From the NCBI GenBank assembly GCA_947172415.1, contig OX359192.1:2978501-3042500 (forward strand): DNA of 64,000 nt. The letters run 5' to 3'. The DNA comes from Chondrosia reniformis. Lineage: Eukaryota; Porifera; Demospongiae; Chondrillida; Chondrillidae. This document shows positions 12,066 through 22,556 of the stretch, piece after piece (within the stretch, counting starts at the first letter, position 1; each line of letters begins with the position of its first letter). The translations under genes and the position numbers were made by a program. Under the pieces are notes generated by a model. The model made no database searches. It was not told the origin of the DNA and was given only the letters and a program-made list of their open reading frames with translations.

Positions 12066-12782
12066 TGTCCGTGTGACCCAAACGTATGCCGTCTTACGCC
12101 CGCGCTACCATCTACGTTTTGTGACGCATCGGCCGCAAATAAAATGGCGTCGGAAATGATGACGTTTAACGACTTTCGACACTCTCTTTTTATTGATTGC
12201 AGTCAAACGAAGCGCCGAGATCACTACCAACGTTCATTTTAGTAAGTTTTATAACGATATTAAAATTTTGAGGGGTACTTATTTTTGGTGTCAGTTCCCC
12301 TTTAAGGTTATATGTAACATACTTTACCAGCACTTGCAATCTTTAATAAGAAATATTTAACAATCACTGCGAACAAGACAGTAACTATAAGGAAATGACG
12401 CTGTCGTTATATCCTTCGTAAAACTAATCTCCGTTACACTCCGCTAGTACGCAGGTCTCTACAAAATCCTAACTTTCTTCAATAGCTAGCCTACATCCAC
12501 ATTTAGTGCTGCATACAAAAATCTTAACTTTCTTCAATAGCTAGCCTACATCCACATTTAGTGTACAGCTAAGCATAAAACAAACCTGATTTCCCGCAAC
12601 GCGACTGCACCCCTAACGACCGGTCTCTCTGTCTTTTCTTGCTTTTCTGACCTCTTTCGAGGAGTGCTACTTTTTCTTTAACTGCTTAAAGAACCGTTGG
12701 TTTTGGGTATTTTCCTTTTCACTATTTCGTATTACGCAAAAACTTCACGTGGCATTCAACGATGCGTGCTTTTAGGCAATGT

Positions 12783-15318
12783 AGGGTAAAGCGGGGGAAA
12801 ACGGAACGCAAGGTAAAACGGAACACTTGCATTCAACCGACTCTTACGAAGCAAGGAATAAATCGAACAACTTCATATCGTAGGACACTTAGGTATAGCC
12901 TTCAGCGAATATATGCATGCAAAACGATTTGGTTAATGCGCACCATAACAAAAATACAGCGCAATAATCATTACTGAATAACTTGTAGCAAATGCTAAAC
13001 TTTCGCCGCAACCAACACGAGACATTCATTATATCTTTACAAAGACGAGTCACTAATGAAATGTTACTGACCGACTCATGGTGCCTGGAAGCCTTTGCAA
13101 TCCCAGAAAACACACTTCACGATGACGGGCAAAAATGATCACGTGACTTGCGTAGCCTACGTGGCGGGAGATTTAAAATGCCAAGAAAGTACATCAGGAA
13201 AACTTGCAGAGGTCAGTGGTCTACGGAAGCCCTAAAAGCGGCTTTAGCTGCTATCAAGTGTGGCACAAACCTGCGTAAAGCTGCAAAGAAGTTTGGTATT
13301 CCAGCTACTACTCTGCATCGGCATCACAAAGGTAAAACACCATGTAGCCAATCAAAAATAATAATTGTAATTAAGACATGGTCTGTAATAACATCATGCA
13401 GGTACAGATGTATGCAAGGGTTCAGGGCACCCAACCGTCCTCACTTATGGAGAGGAGCAGGAAATTGTTGCAACCTGCCAGGCAATGCAGGAATTAGGCT
13501 TTGGTTTTACTCGAGCAATGGTAGCTGAGGTAATTACTGACTACCTGGTCTCAACATCAAAACCAAACCCTTTCCACGGAGGTGTACCAGGCAAGGACTG
13601 GTGGACCCTGTTTCTTCGGAGATGGCCCCAGCTCTGTGTGAGGAAGCCAGTGCATCTCTCTAAGAAGAGGGCAGAGGGTGTCACACAGAAGGTTGTGGAT
13701 CATTGGATTGATTTAGTACAGAGGGTCTTGAAGTAGAATGCATTGGATAAATTGTCAGAAGATGAAGTGGCAAGCAGATTATGGAATGCAGATGAAACCG
13801 GCCTTTGTCTGGATGCAACATCCACCAGAGTGCTAGCAAGACGAGATGCCAAATCTGTATATGAAATTGGAGGAGGATCAGGAAGAGAGTACATAACCGT
13901 TCTTGGTTGTGGCTCTGCTGATGGCATCAAGTTGCCTCCATTTGTTTTGTACAAGGCAAAGAATCTGTGGGAGAGGTGGACAAGGGGTGGGCTTGCCGCT
14001 GCTCGGTATGGTGTCTCAGATAGTGGTTGGATGGAGGCAAACAATTTCCTTGACTGGTTCAAATGTCTCTTTGTGCCATCAGTGTCCCATCTTCTGGCAT
14101 CTGGTCCAGTTGTCCTTTTTGTAGATGGCCATGGCTCACACATCAGCCACAGCCTAGTCACTACTGCACACAAGGAAGGGGTTATCATCATGTGCTTACC
14201 TCCACACAGCAGCCACCTCTTGCAACCCCTAGATGTAGCCTGCTACGGTCCACTAAAGACTGTTTGGAAGGAGACATTGAAGCACTACAAGCTGCAAACG
14301 GCGGCTACTCAATTGACAAAGGCTGAGTTTCCTGGGTTGCTAAAGATGACGTGGGAGAAGAGTCTACTGGCAAAATATTTGCAAAGTGGCTTCAAGCGTT
14401 CTGGCCTGCACCCCCTGTCCAAAACTGCAGTACCCGATACAAAGCTCAGTGGGCCACAATGCACTGCCCAAGTGAGCACTCCCAGGCGACACAGCATTGA
14501 GGTCTTAAGTCAGTGCAATCGCATTCGGCCACATTTGACACCACTGAGGCTTCACCTCCGAGACCACTTTGCACAGCTCAGCTCCTTGTTGCCAAGACCC
14601 AGCACACTAGTACTGGCAGTTCTAAACAAAGGAAGAAGATCAGACCAGATTATTATGGTCAAGCACTAACATCAGACCAGGTCATAATGATGATTGAACA
14701 GAAGGAAAAAGAAAAGCTAAGCAAGAAGAAGTCAATGGGTGCGTGTATTTTGCACACACATATTGCCAGTTGTGCATGTACATCTGCAATCTTTAAAGAA
14801 TGAATACACTGCATACTTGTAGGCACACGGAAGAGGATTGGAAAGAAGGTATCAGTGGTTGCACTGACTGAAGGTATGTATGATAGCTATGCAATGTCAT
14901 GCTGATAGAATGATCCACTTCAGACAATATTTAATAACTAGATAGCTGTTTTATTCATGACCACTTTTTTATTTAGATGCAGAGTCAGAGGATGATGATG
15001 TATGCACTGCGTGCAACAACTTACATGAAGAAAACAACTGGGTAGCCTGTGATGGATGTGACGCTTGGTACCACTTTGGATGTACTAGCTTGGAAGCCAT
15101 GCCAGGAACCAAAGATCAGTGGTTATGCGAAGACTGTCTCTGATCTGTGAAGACCCTTAATTCATGCTGAGATGCACTCATTACCATCAAATTGCCACTA
15201 ATAAACTAAGAACTCAATCCACTAAACTGTAATGTACCTATAACTCGATAACGAATGCTAAATCCAACTGTTCCCTTGTGTTCCGTTTTACCCCGCCCGC
15301 CATTTTGACTGGAAATAA
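12783..15318 (+). mobile_element. Pogo-type DNA transposon with PHD finger
   Basis: The left end near 12783 (GGGTAAAGCGGGGGAAAACG) and the right end near 15295-15318 (GTTCCGTTTTACCCCGCCC) are inverted relatives, sharing GGTAAAACGGAACAC subterminally. The left boundary is set by comparison with CENP-A copy 2, where the CAATGTA near 25700 continues without this sequence. The right boundary is approximate. The transposase gene lies between. Confidence 0.75.
13178..15143 (+). CDS. Pogo/DDE_1 transposase with C-terminal PHD finger
   Basis: Exon 1 (13178-13331) encodes MPRKYIRKTCRGQWS and a psq-type helix-turn-helix ending TTLHRHHKG. Exon 2 starts at 13402 and covers a second DNA-binding helix region and the DDE_1 core: NADETGLCLDA, VLFVDGHGSH and PPHSSHLLQPLDV supply the acidic triad. 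Exons at 14823-14873 and 14977-15143 add a basic stretch and a PHD finger: CTAC, WVACDGCDAWYHFGC and WLCEDC before TGA. A TAG at 13734-13736 lies in frame inside exon 2, and the frame changes near 14500 before the basic region. The copy is therefore probably inactive. A PHD finger could read histone tails and steer integration; that is inference. Confidence 0.82.
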
Positions 15319-15443
15319 TATCGTGTATACGAGATGAAGCCTGGTACTCGTAGCAGCGAACGGACAAGATTGCTTTTACAGTAAGTAGATAGAGTAATAC
15401 TACCTCTAGTATTGTACAGAACAGTTTATTAATTACTAGGGAT

Positions 15444-18400
15444 CACCCGTAATATACGGACACGGCGTCCATTTGCATCAATGACGTAAGCAATCACTTC
15501 CGCTTCAGTTCAAGAGGCGCTTCCAAGTATCACTGGGGCGCTTACTGCCTTCTTTTGTTTGTTTTATAGCGGTTGATGGATCACCGTACGCTTTCCAAAA
15601 TCAGATGCGCCCGTAAGTTGTCAAGTTGTTGGCTGTGTCCCTCCAATATTCCTCTTCCTTGTCCCCTGATTTTCCATTTAAAAAAATACCGAAAAATTAC
15701 AGAGCACCTATACCGAAAAATTACCGAACACCTAGGGTTCAGGCGTTCTGTAATTTGGCCCGTTTAGGGAATCCCAACTAAATGCGGATTATAGTTTAAT
15801 GTTTTTTAGCGAACTTTAAGATCTGCAGTCACTTAATGTACATTAGATTCTGGTATACAAACCTAATATACGGACACAGCGTCCATTTGCATCAATGACG
15901 TAAGCAATCACTTCCGCTTCACCTACTATGTCTTTGTCGAGGGGCACTTATCTCCCATGGTTACATCGGGCGCTTCACTTAGTTTATTAGCGTTGATTGG
16001 GTCTTCACACCCCGAATCACTCTACGGTAAGTATATCGCCTCTTTTGACCAATTCCTCCTTCATTTTTGGTCCAGTTCATTTTCAGTCGACACTTACTTT
16101 CATTTTTTAGTATTTAGGTTCTACTTGTGTGTATAATACAGCATGCATGCGCAGCTATGCATCCTCTTAAGGTTTTGTTTTATCATTGTAGGAAAGGTTG
16201 TCGGGATGTATTGTTAAAAGTTCCGTTTATGGTTTTTCATTGGCACTTAAGTAAGAATTTCTGTGTGTCTGGACGTATTTATGTATGCTTAAGTGTTTGT
16301 TTTGTTTGAGTGCAAGCACACATACTTCTTGCCGTGCTTTAACAAGACCGTCTTGTTAAAGCACGGAATGGACCATTAGTAATTTTATATTCCTCAGATT
16401 AAGCTAAAATTCTGATTAATTTCTATTATCTGTAAGACACCTTTTGTTTGACCTCTTTATTTATTTGTAAGTGACTTTCATTGTTGATCTCAATTTAGTA
16501 TCTATGATTACAGGAAATAATAAATGTAAATAGATGTGTAAATGTAAAATTCTATAAATAAAGGAGTGTATGTATTTAAACAGGTTATTGTTGCATAATG
16601 TGTGCAAGAATGTTTTGAAATGCGTCTATTTTTGTAATCCCATACCGTTCCCTCCACATAAACTCGTCTAAGTAGGAGGGTAGTTGGGCTTCAGATACCC
16701 CCCTCATATTTTTGAATTTGATTTTTGCTCTATTCCAATAGCTCTCAATATTTTGTGTGTGGATCCCAGTCGGACCCACAAAATTGAGGCTGTGGTTTAC
16801 TGTTCTGTGGGCAGCTACATTAGGTAGCTGCCCAACATTACTGTAGGCCCTCCATTCATCTGACACAATTACAGTGCCAGGCTGCACATGTGCCTGAATT
16901 ATTGGCAATAGTGTACCAGCCCTTCGGTCAGGCACCAATTCCATGTACCCGAGGGCTGGCTCAAAGGAGGTATCACATAGGCCAAATACCCATCTCTCTT
17001 GTCTTGGAGGCCTGCCCCTATGATTCTGAGTATACATATAGTACGTGTGTAATGTTAATTTTTAATCAGCATTGTAGATGTAATCTTAAAAATGTAATTT
17101 TTTACCTTAGGTTTGTGGGTGAAGAGGGACTCATCGATTTGTACCTCCTTCCCTGGACCTCCAAGCAGGATCGGAGTGGAAATCAGCTTGGTGGAACAGA
17201 CCTCCCTCAGCCATTGGTAGACTCCACAAGCTGTGTTCTCTGCTACCTCAAGTTGGGCTGCTGCTGTTGTGACAGCTATTTCAAATGCCCACCAGTGCAT
17301 GAGGAGTAGCCACTTTTGGATAGTCAACTTCAACTTGGCGAAGAAACTCCCCTCCCGCAAGGTTAAACACTTGTGGCAGGCAGGACACCTCCATCTATGT
17401 AATAATTAAATCTATAATTTTTATTTTGTAATTATTATTTATTATTATTAGTCATTTTATTATTCTAATGTATTATTCTTTTGTAATTATGTATTTGGTA
17501 ATAAATTGTATATTAATTAAAATTGTATACCTGAATTTGTCAGAGATGTCATTCCTAGGAACCATGGCCATGCCTGTGCCACAAGGACATGTCTTGCTGC
17601 TGGCCAGCAAGCCTTTTGATTGAAACCAGCAGATTAGGTCATCTTGTGGTCCAAAAGCAACCTTACCAATATTCATGAGACATTTTTAAAACCGCTTAGA
17701 AAAACCGCCTTACAAATTAGGTATGAATAATAATCATATGAATAATGTTAATCTGTACAAAATATTGGAAATCAGCTCGACTGAAGTTATTATTCTCAGG
17801 CGATTATTATATAGTTGTGACATTTCCCCTCGATGATTGCATAACTCCTACATACGCGATTATATTGTAATTGCGCAAACTCTATTACATCATGCATAGT
17901 GTCGTATCTATATATAAGTAGTAACAATTTCACAATTAATAATAATTAAAAAAAAAAATATTTACAAGCATTTTATAGTTTTAAAGTTATTTTCTTCTTT
18001 AAATTCAATCTGTAAAAACATAGAAAGGTATATTATAGATAAAAATGTTCAAAAAAAGTGGACAAGGGTTAGGGTTACATATACATGTAGTGCTGTAACT
18101 TTATCAAATGGAGAGATATTAAGCTAAAAATTGCTCTCAGCTTTCAAAGACATGCATAAAACATATCCAAGGAGTTTTAAAAAAATTGATGTTTACTCGT
18201 ATTTGCCCTATCTCTCACCATACATTAGGTTTGTATACCAGAATCTAATGTACATTTAGTGACTGCAAATCTTAAAGTTCGCTAAAAACATTAAACTATA
18301 ATCCGCATTTAGTTGGGATTCCCTAAACGGGCCAAATTACAGAACGCCTGAACCCTAGATGTTCGGTAATTTTTCGGTATAGGTGCTCTGTAATTTTTCG

Positions 18401-18646
18401 GTATTTTTTTAAATGGAAAATCAGGGGACAAGGAAGAGGAATATTGGAGGGACACAGCCAACAACTTGACAACTTACGGGCGCATCTGATTTTGGAAAGC
18501 GTACGGTGATCCATCAACCGCTATAAAACAAACAAAAGAAGGCAGTAAGCGCCCCAGTGATACTTGGAAGCGCCTCTTGAACTGAAGCGGAAGTGATTGC
18601 TTACGTCATTGATGCAAATGGACGCCGTGTCCGTATATTACGGGTG
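15444..18646. mobile_element. Merlin (ISXO2/IS1595-like) transposon with long TIRs
   Basis: A 3.2-kb element bounded by inverted repeats of about 420 bp (15444-15866 and 18224-18646) that begin CACCCGTAATATACGGACAC. Inside the left TIR the outer 60 bp recur a second time at 15868-15925. The flanks match the interrupted CENP-A/PAM spacer: AATTACTAG on the left and TTTTTGCAACTG on the right are contiguous in copy 2 near 25745. I could not make out a clean 8-9 bp target duplication. The single gene is on the minus strand. Confidence 0.85.
16585..17676 (-). CDS. Merlin/ISXO2-type transposase, apparently intact
   Basis: Exons 17676-17531, 17394-17106 and 17025-16585 join in frame to 291 residues with normal splice sites. 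The N-terminus has a zinc-ribbon-like set: KTCPCG, then RCPACHKC. The catalytic domain shows D in QIDESLF, D in VIVSDEWRAYS and E in TQNIESYWNRAK, the DDE triad of the ISXO2 group, with NHRGRPP and WVFGLCD between. No stop or frame change is seen. Length is normal for Merlin. Together with well-preserved long TIRs this could be a recently active element. Confidence 0.82.
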
Positions 18647-18681
18647 GTTTTTGCAACTGTGCATTATGCCTGTTAAAACGT

Positions 18682-19154
18682 TTAAAAATGTTTAAAAATA
18701 ACATCTTCTGCTTCACTTTCAGAATCGAAGGTCCTCACCCTCACAAAGCCTTGGTGTGGGGGTCCAAACAACGAGGACAAGTTTTCTTCTGCCTTTTGAG
18801 CTTTCTTGGAGATGTCTAGATTCTTCCTCTTGCAAGAAAAACAGTGATTACAACACTGTAGCTTCCAACATACACACAAATGATATACAGAGGACAAGAA
18901 TGATAGCTACCCCTAAAGCTATGCCTCCGTGGTGCATCAGAGGGCTCTTATGAATACATTTTGCATCATGCATAAGTAAATACAGTACAATTACCATTAT
19001 TGTCTAACGGAAGACACCGGCATATAAGATCGTTTATTTTATTCTATCTGTCTCTCTTACAATGTGTAGATGGATACTTACAAGATTCTAGAACAAACTT
19101 CCAAATTTGGTTTGGCCCCATTTCTGCTACATAAACAGCACTTCCATCACCACT
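18682..19154 (-). pseudogene. PAM-like C-terminal exons, copy 1
   Basis: A 3'-most fragment on the minus strand. The exon near 19154-19082 reads DVSASGDGSAVYVAEMGPN then QIWKFVLES and a GTAAGT donor. This resembles the last NHL repeat of the peptidyl-hydroxyglycine lyase domain of PAM. The following exon keeps the membrane segment and the tail motif RVRTFDSESEAEDV but has lost most of the extracellular linker and changes frame. Among the three copies only this one keeps the NHL exon free of stops, but its 5' part is deleted. Confidence 0.6.
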
Positions 19155-19600
19155 AGCTGACACATCTGGATTCTAATGTGACCTATTGCTAGGTTGCTAG
19201 GCAACTATCCATATTCACTATCATTACTAGTGTCATGGGCATGATAATCACACATGAATCTACAAACGTGTGTGCTTGTGATGTGAGAGCTGGTAAGAGA
19301 AGTATGTGATGTTCAACAGACCTGAGGCCCCCACTCTTCCTCAGATCAGATGGCCAATTGAGCAAATAATTCATTTGTTTCCATGACAATTACTTTGCTA
19401 TTATTTAGGGAAATTGTTATTGAACTGTTGCTATTGTATTCTGTCATTGGACAGCAAGTGAGTTGGTTGGACATGACCCTGCTCTATTGTTCCTTGTTAT
19501 TGCTCCATTACACATAAGTGTTCATAACAAGCAATCTCAGCTAGAACATTCTAACAAAGTTCAGGCAATCATAAAGTATCGGGTGGTACCATGGTAACAG
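19155..19600. repeat. Segment shared with 26710-27110 and 48120-48545
   Basis: A roughly 440-bp noncoding segment, upstream of each PAM-like tail copy (opposite its reading direction). Diagnostic words are GGTTGCTAGGCAACTAT and GCATGATAATCACACATGAA. It forms part of the thrice-repeated module; the third copy is inverted. Confidence 0.8.
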
Positions 19601-19948
19601 TTGGTTGTGACTACTGTTCTCCTCTCACTTTGTCTAACAAAAACAGAGTTTGGAATGGAACTGCTGTTTGTTGTGCTGTGAACATTATTCCAATAATGAA
19701 TCAGCCAGGACCCTATCCTGTTATATCAGTGTTGTGTGAGTTACTAGTAATAAAATGTATAAGATTAGAATCTGCTTGTCTAAGGAATAATTATTTAGTT
19801 ATAGACCTAGCTTATAGCTTTGTCTTTTGACTTTTTGAGTTGAAAGATGAACAATCCAACCAGATTAAGATAAAATGTGAAATGGTATTTTAAAATTGAT
19901 CTGTATTGTATTATCAGTGTCTCAAGGCTATAATTTGATTTTTATTAG

Positions 19949-20542
19949 TTCCTCCATCCGTCACTCCAAACATCACAAGCAAGACTGTTATAGAAGGAAC
20001 ATCCTTCACTACTCCTCTGACTATAACTGGTGATTAATTTCCATTTCCTAGTAATACTGTTATAACTAAAGATGGAGTTGCAGTACAAGATGACAGGATT
20101 TCTGTTAATTCCGGATCTGGTAATGAAGCATCTAGCTTTACAATACAGAATGTTAATCGCACGGACAGTGGATCTTACACAAAATGTGTGACTACTAGAG
20201 CCGGAAGTGGTACAACTGTTGTCAACTTGGATGTGTACTGTGAGTTGCAATCGATTTCTAGACCTGTTAAGTTTATGAAGTAGTAACATCTTAAATGTAT
20301 AGTTTTCTAGCTATTGCATGAGTGTGTACTGTTAACAACAGAAACCTTTTTGTGTTTTTGTCAACAGATCCTCCACAATTCTCAAGTTTATTGAACATTG
20401 CACAAAGGAACACATTCACATTCAACTGTACTCCATCAGCTGCCAACCCTCCACCCAGTAGCTATGTGTTTGAGAGAGATGGAGTGGACATCACAGAAGG
20501 AGTGAGTGGATCCACCTTAACTGTCTCATCTGCATGCCATAT
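19949..20542 (+). pseudogene. Immunoglobulin-domain exons, fragment
   Basis: Exon 19949-20239 encodes an Ig domain: PPSVTPNITSKTVIEGTSF, then NVNRTDSGSYTKC with the conserved D-x-G-x-Y-x-C pattern. A TAA interrupts it after TITGD. Exon 20368 to about 20542 encodes the start of a second Ig domain (PPQFSSLLNIAQRNTF, FNCTPSAANPPPSSY) and is cut off where a dispersed repeat begins. No signal peptide or further exons were found. It resembles tandem-Ig surface receptors of invertebrates but is broken at both ends. Confidence 0.65.
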
Positions 20543-20760
20543 ATCAACAAAGGTTCCAATCTTAAAGGGGTCTCAGCTAATAACCACAGCAGATTTGATT
20601 TGCCTTGTGAGGGAGCTAAGAATACCGACCGTTGGTTGCGTGCATTTGCATAATCAACAGGGTTAGAGACCATTTTGTAACTTGTACACAAGGACATAAA
20701 GGGCCAAGGCCTTTATATACATATGTATGTCATATGATGTCCCACTCCTAATTTCTACGC
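20543..20760. repeat. Dispersed repeat, inverted partner at 53930-54125
   Basis: The segment containing AAAGGGGTCTCAGCTAATAA and CATATGATGTCCCACTCCT occurs in reverse complement at 53930-54125 with minor differences. It truncates the Ig exon on the left. Confidence 0.75.
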
Positions 20761-22556
20761 ATGGACAAGTAAAAATATGAACAAAAAACGTAAGAAGAGA
20801 AGACAGAGCTTAAATTTCCAAAGTTTTTATACGTCTTTCTGTCCATGATCAATTGCAACTATTATAAACTTATAAGCTATAGATATGGAATATGGCACAG
20901 TTCATTGTTTAATATAAGAATAGTATAGTAGCTGAGAATGAATATGGAGATCATGAGTTCTCCAGCAGCCTGTACCTTTACTACACATACCCACAGTTAG
21001 CTGACTGTAGGTAGATGTATATAGTTCCATGCAAGTGGATTTTTGCACACCTCAGCTGGCAGCTTACAAACTTTCAGTAGCTTTACAATTGTATAATGTC
21101 ACAATAACAGCTGTGGACAGTGTTGCAGAGTGTCATCCCTTTAGTCAAGATTTAATGGATTTAATGTGTCTTGTATGTAGGAAATTGATTATTTCTCTTA
21201 TATAATTAGCTTTTCTTCTTGATTATATAGTGTTTTCAAAGGATCTTCCCTTCTGCACTGTATCCAGTCAGTATTCTAATAGCTGACAATTTCAAGTCTC
21301 AGCATCTTTGGATGGACTGTATGCATATGGTATATACTTGGATCTCTCTTAACTGTAATTGTAGTCATCTGTTGTGACAAAAAGCATATGATATTATATG
21401 CAAATGTTTAAGATCAATTCCATACAATAATTATACCAGCCGGCCATACAACGCCCTCTATATATACAGACACCCTTTCCTAGCTCCTCCTACAAATCCC
21501 ACTAAGACTGTACATGTGAGATGAAGGATACTATAGACATGCAAAATAATGCTTCTTATGCTGTAACATCTCAACTAAGTGGGTCTATATACTAAGAGGA
21601 AAGGGCAAAAGATGACTGATAAAGTGAAAGGGTATCGCCACATATGAAACACCTTCTTGAACTAAGCAGGCACTTTGAAAGTTTTACATTGCATTAGTTA
21701 ATTCTTTAAATAATTTGCCAAAAATTATTGTATCCTAAAACACTATTGTTATTTCAGTTTTCATCTTATACACTTAATTTGATGAGAATGTAAATACATG
21801 ATTGTTTTCATGTAATAAGCAGTTTCAGCATATGCATCTTCTTCACACGTACATAAAAGCTTGCTCGAGTAGCACTAAATTTGTTAGGACATCCCAAACA
21901 TGCTATACATACGTACGTACATAACTTTTATGTTTCTGTACCAATTTGAACATGTGTATATATGTACGTGTACCACATGAACATCTAAATACACTGTACA
22001 TTTAGTACAGTTCAATTTTATATCTGAACCCAATTTACAGGAAAAGAGATAAGAACAGATAAAAATTCTACTACATTTTTAAAATGATATTGTGAACATT
22101 TGGTTCACATGACCCTCCTAACAGCTGTATTAGATTGCTATAACATATTTATACTAGCACTGTATATATACAACATATGTACCATGCATGCATATATTTG
22201 TTAAAGAACAAGGATGTAAATGTATAAACCTGTAGAATACTTTAGCCTTCACTGCAAATTGAAGCACTTTTTCATTGTAACATTTCAATGTTAAATAGCA
22301 CATTCTATTGCATCTTGGTATAAAGACTGAAAATAGTAACAAAAACTGTGTGTGCGTTTGTTGCTTGCTTTGTATTAAACCATTAATGAAGAGTAGTAAT
22401 TAATTTAGTCATTTTATGATACATGATTGTAGAGTTCGCATGATGTACGTAGTACTACGTATTAAGTCTATATATTAAGGTTCTAAGTAGTTTCTAAAGC
22501 AGCATTTGTGAGTCCAGTTTTGTAGTTCAAGAGAACTTGGAAATGCTTTATGCGCA
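20761..22556. other. Stretch without recognised genes
   Basis: AT-rich sequence between the Ig fragment and the SH2 gene. I see no exon with family resemblance and no repeat shared with the rest of the window. Confidence 0.5.

Larger units (their letters stand above)
8874..12301. mobile_element. Kolobok-type DNA transposon with THAP and P2X7-tail genes
   Basis: A 3428-bp insertion flanked by TTAA (8870-8873 and 12302-12305), with terminal inverted repeats starting AGGGGAACTGACA. The empty site is preserved in CENP-A copy 2 near 25195, where AAATTAAGGTTA is uninterrupted. The TTAA duplication plus a THAP-containing transposase fits the Kolobok superfamily. It carries two convergent genes: a P2X7-tail-like protein (+) and a transposase (-). 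Confidence 0.85.
8589..12710 (-). pseudogene. CENPA: CENP-A centromeric histone H3, copy 1 (interrupted)
   Basis: Exon 2 (8856-8589) is fully open and encodes the histone fold: [17 protein letters not shown], a loop 1 longer than in canonical H3, [29 protein letters not shown] and a stop. Exon 1 (12710-12586) aligns with copy 2 and ends VALREIR at the same donor, but its start codon is ATA and it holds an in-frame TAA. No replacement ATG is evident, so this copy is probably dead although exon 2 has been kept. The intron carries a 3.4-kb Kolobok insertion (8874-12301). The gene is tail-to-tail with the HELQ fragment. Confidence 0.85.

Noticed and set aside
13700-14191. 163-residue minus-strand frame
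   Set aside because: Antisense of the pogo transposase core; no independent motif.
15334-15382. Possible first exon (MKPGTRSSERTRLLLQ before GTAAGT)
   Set aside because: Good donor and a CGCCATTTTG motif upstream, but no following exon or family match; it is probably flank of the pogo element.
15573-15767. 64-residue frame found identically at 18323-18517
   Set aside because: It lies inside the Merlin TIR, so identity is explained by the inverted repeat and not by coding constraint.
18060-18080. Telomere-like GGGTTAGGG
   Set aside because: Only one to two units inside the Merlin element; no array.
19945-20289. 114-residue minus-strand frame
   Set aside because: Antisense of the Ig-domain exon.
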